64,000 nucleotides of DNA from Bartonella sp. 220B (lineage in GTDB: Bacteria; Pseudomonadota; Alphaproteobacteria; Rhizobiales; Rhizobiaceae), in assembly GCF_026930205.1 (NCBI RefSeq), contig NZ_JANHOI010000002.1, positions 238,014-302,013 on the forward strand, in the 5' to 3' direction. Every line of letters starts with the position of its first letter. The stretch's first letter is position 1. Positions 57,951 to 64,000 of the stretch are shown here, piece by piece. Made by a program: the position numbers and the translations under genes. Under the pieces are notes generated by a model, which searched no databases, was not told the DNA's origin, and worked only from the letters and a program-made list of their open reading frames with translations.

Positions 57951-60188
57951 ATGAATACAACATCAGTGACGAAGCTCCAAGATATAAATAAAAACATTTC
58001 TAATGATGAATTGTATCGCTTAAGTAAGATGTATATCTTTTTAGGGATCACAGTTATTGTGTTGGCTTTGCTAACAGCATCTGTTTCGTTTATCATTCTT
58101 ATTGGATTGACCCCTGTTGTTCCTAGTAGAGCAGTAACCCTTATACTTATAGCGATTAATAGTATTTGGGTTTTAGGGCTTGTGGTCATTGTTTTTTATG
58201 AGATGATCCCCATCATTAGAGCGTGGCGCTCAAGACGAGCAGGTTCTCGCCTTCATGTGCGTCTTATTTCGTTATTTGCACTTGTTGCAACAATGCCGGC
58301 TGTTGCAGTTGCTCTTGTATCAGGTCCTGCATTGAATTTAGGACTTGATCGATGGTTTGATACAACAACGCGGCAAATTGTAGGTTCTTCTATCAATTTA
58401 GCCAATGCTTATGCGGATGAAATGCTGCAAAATTTGAAAAATTTATCCTACGCTATGGCATTTGCACTTGATAATAAAAGGCTTTTAGAGCGAAATCCAT
58501 CTGAATATAGGATGCAATTAACGCGTCACGCTATAGGACGCAATTTGCGTGGTGCATTTTTATTAAGTTCTAGTGGAACTGTTTTTATATCAAGTGATCT
58601 TGGTGATGAAGATAAACTTCCGATTCCTCCTTCCCATCTTATTGAACGCGCAACCAGTGCGAGGCCATTTTCTTTTCAACCGGGAGTTCATGATTATTTT
58701 GGCATTGTTTTGAAATTTACGAATATTCCAAACACATTTTTGTATTTGGTACGCGATGTTGATAAAGAAGTTCTCTCTGCTTTACGTTTGACGGAAATCA
58801 ATACGGATCGTTATCGCGATTTAAATGAAAATCGCCTCCTCACGCAAATCGCATTTGGTATGCTTTATTTATGTCTTTTCTTTAGTTTATTCTTATCAGC
58901 TATTTGGACTGGTATCGCTGTTGCTGATCGGTTGGTACGCCCTATTCGCCTTCTTATTAGTGCTGCGGATGATGTTGCTTCTGGAAATATGGAAATTTTT
59001 GTGCCCGTACGCGCAAAAGATGGGGATATTGGGCAGTTATCGAAAACTTTTAATTATATGGTGAGTGAACTAAAAAGTCGGCGCAATGAGTTGATTGCAG
59101 TTCGCGATCAAATTGATGAGAGACGGCGTTTTTCTGAAGCTGTTTTATCTGGTGTAACAGCGGGTGTAGCTGGTATTGATGATAATGGTGATATTACCAT
59201 TATCAATCGGTCTATTGAGACAATGTTTGATATTCGCTCTGAACACGTTATTGGTCGCAGTCTTTTATCATTAAGTGCTGAAATTTGGCAGGTTTTTCAG
59301 TCTGCGCGCTCGTTAGATCGGAAGAATCATCGTGAGCAAGTAACTTTAAGTGTTGCAGGACAAGAGCGTGTTTGGAATGTGCAAATTACAATGGAGGAAG
59401 ATGATGGACAGGGACAATCTTGGGTTCTCACGATTGATGATATTACAGACCTTGTAGAAGCACAACGGACTTCAGCGTGGGCAGATATTGCGCGGCGTAT
59501 TGCACACGAAATCAAAAATCCACTTACGCCTATTCAATTATCGGCTGAACGTATTCGTAAACGTTACAACAAAGTTATTACCCAAGATCGAGAGGTTTTT
59601 GAGCGATGTGTTGATACGATTATTCGACAAGTTGGAGATATTGGGCGTATGGTTGATGAATTTTCTTCTTTTGTGCGTATGCCTAAACCGCAAATGAATG
59701 TCTTAGATATACGCGGATTACTGCGTGAAGCATGTTTCTTGATAGAAGTAACACGACATGATATTCATTTCGAGCAAGACTTAGGAAATGTACCACTTAT
59801 GGGCGCATTTGATAATCGTCTCATTGTACAAGCTTTTTGCAATGTTATTAAAAATGCTAGCGAGTCTATAGATTCGGTTATGCGAGAGGAAAGTATTCAT
59901 GGTCACATTCTTGTACGTTCTTATCGGCAAAGAGGATGTGTGGTTGTAGATGTTGTTGATAATGGTAAAGGACTTCCTAAAGAGCAAAGGCAAAAATTAT
60001 TAGAACCTTATATAACAACGCGGGAAAAAGGAACAGGACTCGGGTTAGCTATAGTGCGCAAAGTTATTGAAGATCATGGTGGTTTTATGGAATTACATGA
60101 TGCACCGCAGAGTTTTTATGAAGGTCGTGGTGCGATGATCCGTTTGATATTTCCGGAAGATGGGGTTAAGCAGGATAATGTTACATAG
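57951..60188 (+). CDS. ntrY: Nitrogen/envelope sensor histidine kinase NtrY
   Basis: This membrane histidine kinase is partner of NtrX. The N-terminal three or four helices (about residues 25-125) and a periplasmic segment precede a further helix (about 290-320) and HAMP domain. PAS (about 395-500), the HisKA H-box RRIAHEIKNPLTPIQLSAER with His519, and HATPase (DNGKGLPKEQ, GTGLGLAIV) follow. Its 745 residues are full length. NtrYX controls nitrogen, redox and envelope responses in alphaproteobacteria. ntrX follows 28 bp later. Confidence 0.96.
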   Translation: MNTTSVTKLQDINKNISNDELYRLSKMYIFLGITVIVLALLTASVSFIILIGLTPVVPSRAVTLILIAINSIWVLGLVVIVFYEMIPIIRAWRSRRAGSRLHVRLISLFALVATMPAVAVALVSGPALNLGLDRWFDTTTRQIVGSSINLANAYADEMLQNLKNLSYAMAFALDNKRLLERNPSEYRMQLTRHAIGRNLRGAFLLSSSGTVFISSDLGDEDKLPIPPSHLIERATSARPFSFQPGVHDYFGIVLKFTNIPNTFLYLVRDVDKEVLSALRLTEINTDRYRDLNENRLLTQIAFGMLYLCLFFSLFLSAIWTGIAVADRLVRPIRLLISAADDVASGNMEIFVPVRAKDGDIGQLSKTFNYMVSELKSRRNELIAVRDQIDERRRFSEAVLSGVTAGVAGIDDNGDITIINRSIETMFDIRSEHVIGRSLLSLSAEIWQVFQSARSLDRKNHREQVTLSVAGQERVWNVQITMEEDDGQGQSWVLTIDDITDLVEAQRTSAWADIARRIAHEIKNPLTPIQLSAERIRKRYNKVITQDREVFERCVDTIIRQVGDIGRMVDEFSSFVRMPKPQMNVLDIRGLLREACFLIEVTRHDIHFEQDLGNVPLMGAFDNRLIVQAFCNVIKNASESIDSVMREESIHGHILVRSYRQRGCVVVDVVDNGKGLPKEQRQKLLEPYITTREKGTGLGLAIVRKVIEDHGGFMELHDAPQSFYEGRGAMIRLIFPEDGVKQDNVT

Positions 60189-60216
60189 GCTACAGGTTGT
60201 AAGATAGGGGAATAGA

Positions 60217-61575
60217 ATGGTATCAGATATCTTAATTGTTGATGATGAAGCAGATATTCGTGAGCTTGTTGCTGGTATTTTAGATGATGAAGGTTATGAA
60301 ACGCGTGTTGCCTGTAATTCTGATGAAGCCTTAGCGCAAATTAATGAACGTATTCCAAAGCTTATTTTTTTAGATATTTGGTTACAAGGAAGTCGTCTTG
60401 ATGGTTTGGTATTGCTTGATGAAATTAAAATGCGATATCCTGCTCTTCCAGTCGTTATGATTTCTGGTCATGGTAATATTGAGACAGCTGTTTCTGCTAT
60501 AAAACGAGGGGCGTATGATTTTATTGAAAAACCTTTTAAAGCGGATCGGCTTGTATTGGTTGCGGAACGGACTCTTGAAAATTCAAATTTAAAACGTGAG
60601 CTTTTAGAATTACGAAAGCGCTCAAGTGAAACATTAGAACTGCTGGGAAAATCGACTGCTATAAGGCATTTGCAGCAAGTCATAGAAAAAGTAGCGCCAA
60701 CCAATAGTCGTGTCATGATTACAGGTCCGTCAGGAGCCGGGAAAGAGATGGTTGCACGTGCTATTCACGCACTTTCAACACGTTCGAATGGGCCATTTGT
60801 TACAATAAATGCTGCAACGATTACTCCGGAAAGAATGGAAATAGAATTGTTTGGCAGCGAAGTGGAGGGAGGGGAGCGCAAAATCGGTGCATTAGAAGAA
60901 GCACATGGTGGTATATTATATCTTGATGAAATTGCTGATATGCCCCGTGAAACTCAAGGTAAAATTCTTCGCGTATTGACGGGACAAACATTTGAGAGAG
61001 TTGGTGGCACAAAACGTGTCAAGGTGGATGTTCGTATTATTTCCTCAACAGCACAAAATCTTGAAAACCTCATTTCTGACGGATGCTTTAGGGAAGATCT
61101 TTTTCACCGCCTTTCGGTTGTTCCTATTACGGTTCCACCATTGTCAGCGCGTCGTGAAGACATTCCAGAACTTGTGCGGCATTTTGTTAAAACAATATCA
61201 CAGCAGGTTGGTATTAAACCTCGTGAGATCAGTGATGATGTTATCGCTATTTTACAAACACATGCTTGGCCGGGGAATGTCCGACAATTACGCAACAATA
61301 TTGAGCGTCTTCTCATTCTTGTGCGTGATGGCGATGGCCCAATAACAGCAGAATTTCTTCCTAGTGAAGTGAACGATTCTTTACCACGCATTCAAATGGA
61401 TACAGATGGGAGTATAATGGATTTACCATTACGTGAAGCACGAGAATTATTTGAAAAGAAGTATTTAGAGGCGCAAATTGGACGTTTGGGTGGAAATATA
61501 TCACGTACAGCCGAATTTATAGGTATGGAGCGTTCAGCTCTGCATCGTAAGCTTAAAGCACTTGGAGTTTCTTAA
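60217..61575 (+). CDS. ntrX: Response regulator NtrX
   Basis: NtrX has a receiver domain (phospho-Asp53, LIFLDIWLQG), an AAA+ domain with P-loop TGPSGAGKEM and Walker B GGILYLDEIADM, and a C-terminal Fis-type helix-turn-helix (NISRTAEFIGMERSALHRKL). The GAFTGA loop that contacts sigma-54 is absent (ELFGSEVEGGERKIGALEEA), as in other alphaproteobacterial NtrX, so it probably does not act through sigma-54. Its 452 residues are normal. Confidence 0.96.
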   Translation: MVSDILIVDDEADIRELVAGILDDEGYETRVACNSDEALAQINERIPKLIFLDIWLQGSRLDGLVLLDEIKMRYPALPVVMISGHGNIETAVSAIKRGAYDFIEKPFKADRLVLVAERTLENSNLKRELLELRKRSSETLELLGKSTAIRHLQQVIEKVAPTNSRVMITGPSGAGKEMVARAIHALSTRSNGPFVTINAATITPERMEIELFGSEVEGGERKIGALEEAHGGILYLDEIADMPRETQGKILRVLTGQTFERVGGTKRVKVDVRIISSTAQNLENLISDGCFREDLFHRLSVVPITVPPLSARREDIPELVRHFVKTISQQVGIKPREISDDVIAILQTHAWPGNVRQLRNNIERLLILVRDGDGPITAEFLPSEVNDSLPRIQMDTDGSIMDLPLREARELFEKKYLEAQIGRLGGNISRTAEFIGMERSALHRKLKALGVS

Positions 61576-61579
61576 GGTT

Positions 61580-62956
61580 ATGCGTGTTATTATTTGTGGA
61601 GCAGGACAAGTTGGTTATGGAATAGCAGAGCGTCTTGCTGCTGAAAATCACGATGTTACTGTTATTGATATTGAGACGAGATTGATTGAAAAAATTCGTG
61701 ATACATTAGATGTAAGAGGTTTTGTTGGTCATGGTTCACGGCCTGAAGTCCTTTTAGCCGCCGATGCAGACAAAGCTGATATGTTGATTGCAGTCACTTT
61801 ATTTGATGAAGTCAATATGGTTGCTTGCCAAGTAGCGCACTCATTATTTAATGTTCCAACAAAAATAGCACGTATTCGCTCACAATCTTATTTAGAACCA
61901 CGCTATAAAACACTTTTTGCTAGAGAGAATATTCCCATTGATGTGGTTATTTCTCCTGAAGTTGAAGTTGGAGAAATGGTTTTACGTCGTATTGCTTTAC
62001 CTGGAGCAATAGATGTCCTTTATTTTTGTAATGATGATATTGTTGCTTTAGCTTTGGAATGTATGGAAGATTGCCCGGTTATTAATACACCTTTGCGTCA
62101 ATTAACGGAGCTTTTTCCAGATCTTCGCACGACAGTTACTGCTATTAAGCGTGGATCAGAATTATTAGTCGCACATTCAGAGACACAGTTGCGCGTTGGC
62201 GATGTGACCTATCTTGTTGTTGCTCGTGATCAGATGCGTCGGGCCGTTGGGCTTTTTGGTCATAAAGAACAAGATGCACATCGCATGATTATTGCAGGAG
62301 GTGGTCACATTGGTCTTTACGTTGCTCAGGCTATTGAAAAGCGCCTCCATAAACTAAGATTAAAGATTATAGAATCGCACAGAGAGAGAGCGTTAACAAT
62401 TGCTGATCAACTCGAAAAAACGACAGTTTTATATGGTAATGTCTTAGATCCAGTAATTCTTCAAGAAGCTGGAATTGATCAGTCTGATTTAATGATTACA
62501 TTGACCAATCAGGACCAAGTTAATCTCTTAAGTGCGATTATCGCTAAAAGATTGGGATGTAAAGCCAATATGGTTTTGATTAATAATGTTGCTTACCAAG
62601 AATTTAGCCGTGCTGTTGGTGTAGATGCTTATCTTAATCCACATAGTGTTACGATATCGAGAATTTTGCAACAAATGCGCCGTGGACGTATTCGTGCTGT
62701 TCATTCGGTTTTTAATGGGCAGGCAGAAATTATTGAGGCTGAAGTTATGCAAACATCTTCATTGGTTGGGAAGTCATTATCAGAACTCAATTTATCTGAT
62801 GGTTTGAGAATTGGTGCAATTTATCGTAATAAAACAATCATACAGCTTTCGGCAGATACGCGTATTTTGTCTGGTGATCGGATAGTTATTTTTGCTCTTT
62901 CTGAGTATGTTCGTGATGTTGAGCAGCTCTTTCGTGTCAGTTTAGAATATTTTTGA
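61580..62956 (+). CDS. trkA: Trk potassium-uptake regulatory protein TrkA
   Basis: TrkA is the cytoplasmic NAD-binding regulator of Trk potassium channels. It has two RCK/TrkA-N domains (MRVIICGAGQVGYGIAERLA at residue 1; MIIAGGGHIGLYVAQAIEKR about residue 235), each followed by a TrkA-C domain. The ATG at 61580, just after the ntrX stop and preceded by AAGG, gives 458 residues. An in-frame ATG at 61562 lies inside ntrX. No trkH/trkG is in the window. Confidence 0.96.
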   Translation: MRVIICGAGQVGYGIAERLAAENHDVTVIDIETRLIEKIRDTLDVRGFVGHGSRPEVLLAADADKADMLIAVTLFDEVNMVACQVAHSLFNVPTKIARIRSQSYLEPRYKTLFARENIPIDVVISPEVEVGEMVLRRIALPGAIDVLYFCNDDIVALALECMEDCPVINTPLRQLTELFPDLRTTVTAIKRGSELLVAHSETQLRVGDVTYLVVARDQMRRAVGLFGHKEQDAHRMIIAGGGHIGLYVAQAIEKRLHKLRLKIIESHRERALTIADQLEKTTVLYGNVLDPVILQEAGIDQSDLMITLTNQDQVNLLSAIIAKRLGCKANMVLINNVAYQEFSRAVGVDAYLNPHSVTISRILQQMRRGRIRAVHSVFNGQAEIIEAEVMQTSSLVGKSLSELNLSDGLRIGAIYRNKTIIQLSADTRILSGDRIVIFALSEYVRDVEQLFRVSLEYF

Positions 62957-63028
62957 TATATTACGTATATGACTATTTGCCCTTCCTGTTGAGTATAAAA
63001 ATTAATAATCCGGTTATTTTGTTTTTTT

Positions 63029-63457
63029 GTGCTTGCTGTGGCTTTGAGTTTTATCGCGTTGCCAGGCTTTGCAGCAAATATACGGGATCAAGCGATTGAT
63101 CAATCAGAGAGTATTCAACGTCAACAAACGCAACAGCGACGTTTCCAGGAATGGCACAAAAGGACAGGGAAGCCTGAAGTGTTTTTTGAAGATAATGAGG
63201 AGAGCAGCTCCGATGATGCTCCGAGATCAAAAACCTGTGTGATGATCAAAAGCATTGCGTTGATTGGTGCACGATTGATTTCTTATAGAGATCTTCATGG
63301 CAGCATTTCCCGTTGGGAAGGGCGCTGTTTAGGCATTGAAGATATCAATAAAGCGCTCAAAGCAGTAACCATGCTTTACGTTAAGCGTGGTTATTATCAA
63401 TACTTATATTTCTCTTTAAAGAGAGCATTTGAAGGATATTTAAAAGCATCATCTTAA
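63029..63457 (+). pseudogene. Truncated TpsB (FhaC/ShlB-type) two-partner secretion protein
   Basis: The sequence has a signal-peptide core (LAVALSFIALPGFAA), a Gln-rich segment and a POTRA_2-like domain (CVMIKSIALIGARLISY, then GRCLGIEDINKALKAVTMLY). It stops after VKRGYYQYLYFSL, so the second POTRA and the 16-strand barrel are missing. The start is poor: GTG at 63029 lacks the usual basic n-region. Removing one T from the T7 run (63022-63028) would restore an N-terminus from a TTG at 62989 (SIKINNPVILFF). It is probably non-functional. A small TpsB-derived gene cannot be excluded. Confidence 0.65.
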
Positions 63458-63624
63458 ATTGCGCGTTAATCTTTTAAAGGCAATGTAAAAAAATCTCATT
63501 CTCTCTTTTTAGAATAGCGTATAGTAAATCATTCCTTTAAGATTATAAGTAAGCAACCTAATAAGAGAGTATAGATTATGGTTATAAATCTATACCCCTT
63601 ATGAGATTGGTATGATTCATAAAT

Positions 63625-64000
63625 CTATTCAGTTTCTCTTAATTCCAATTTTGGGAGGTTCTTAACAATCTTTATTGTTTCTAAACTTACCGTAATAACC
63701 CTTTGGAACAATTCCAATGGATAGGCAGGGTTGCCAATGGTCTCAACCGCATAGCAATTGGCATCATTAACAATGCCACTCTTTTTATCAGTTTTTACAC
63801 ATTGCCGCCTCATAACCCATTCAAGAGCAGATTTACCATTTACGATATACTCATAAGCTTCAAGAGGAATATCTGTTATTGTGATATTACGATTGTAAAT
63901 AACAGTCGATTTATCCTTTTCTTTACTATTCCCAGCAAATTTCATTTCTGTAACGTAATAAAATTTCTCAGGATTAGAGATATCTGTAAGTTTTGGGTTG
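63625..64000 (-). CDS. C-terminal part of DEAD-box helicase / type ISP restriction-like protein
   Basis: The frame runs off the right edge of the window, so only the last 125 residues are seen. Blocks such as ITITDIPLEAYEYIVNGKSA, LEWVMRRQCVKTDKKSGIVN and LFQRVITVSLETIKIV match the C-terminus of large helicase/restriction-modification proteins of the type ISP and predicted-helicase class (family knowledge). The ATG at 63945 is internal. It is probably accessory DNA next to the TpsB remnant. Confidence 0.6.
   Translation of the reverse strand, partial: NPKLTDISNPEKFYYVTEMKFAGNSKEKDKSTVIYNRNITITDIPLEAYEYIVNGKSALEWVMRRQCVKTDKKSGIVNDANCYAVETIGNPAYPLELFQRVITVSLETIKIVKNLPKLELRETE

Overview
The window is a low-GC alphaproteobacterial chromosome segment that fits Bartonella best. 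The evidence is the Rhizobiales gene orders (eno-ftsB-pdhABC-lpd-lipA-coq10; tatABC-serS-pcm; ntrYX-trkA), a RirA-type Rrf2 iron regulator, a pyruvate dehydrogenase E1 beta with its own lipoyl domain, and a cluster of AIDA-repeat autotransporters like the Bartonella Iba family. Gene remnants and 0.3-1.5 kb non-coding stretches suggest ongoing genome reduction. The species cannot be fixed from sequence alone.

Layout. 1-4.2 kb (+): fatty-acid genes fabG (cut by the window edge), acpP, fabF, then mltG and gmk. 4.2-11.8 kb (-): rsmA, pdxA, surA, lptD, lptG, lptF, a tightly packed outer-membrane biogenesis operon. 12.2-14.4 kb: holC, small membrane-protein candidates and an MHS-type transporter. 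14.9-24.5 kb: four consecutive autotransporter reading frames. The first is a passenger with no barrel and is out of frame with the second. The second and fourth share a perfect 1,155-bp 3' segment, and the fourth carries G8 and C8 tracts. 24.9-29.3 kb: ndk, pgsA, uvrC, a small secreted-protein candidate and rlmJ. 29.9-34.9 kb: tatABC, serS, a 35-codon surE remnant, pcm and a LysM/M23 lipoprotein. 35.3-39.0 kb: yajC, an Mth938-family gene, a 1.5-kb non-coding stretch with antitoxin debris and an orphan terminator, and an NDUFAF6-like gene. 39.3-46.6 kb: ppiD (-), then tpiA, secG, pyrG, kdsA, eno. 46.7-48.4 kb: a decayed tandem duplication of a TM2-domain gene and the 5' part of ftsB. 48.6-55.5 kb: the pyruvate dehydrogenase/lipoate block and a Coq10-like gene. 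55.6-57.8 kb (-): rirA, ispDF (apparently with an AUU start) and cinA/pncC. 57.9-63.0 kb: ntrY, ntrX, trkA. 63.0-64.0 kb: a truncated TpsB secretion protein and the C-terminal end of a helicase/restriction-type protein running out of the window.

How the genes work together. Most of the window is core: acyl-chain supply (FabG/AcpP/FabF), LPS transport and barrel folding (LptDFG, SurA, PpiD), Tat and Sec export (TatABC, YajC, SecG), central carbon flow from triose phosphate through enolase to acetyl-CoA (TpiA, Eno, PDH, LipA), and envelope and redox control (NtrYX, RirA). The accessory part is the autotransporter cluster inserted between holC and ndk. Its frameshift, homopolymer tracts and perfect repeat make it the likeliest site of phase or antigenic variation. 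Other points of most interest are the AUU start of ispDF, the decaying TM2/ftsB duplication, the surE remnant and the tandem operator-like repeat upstream of rirA.
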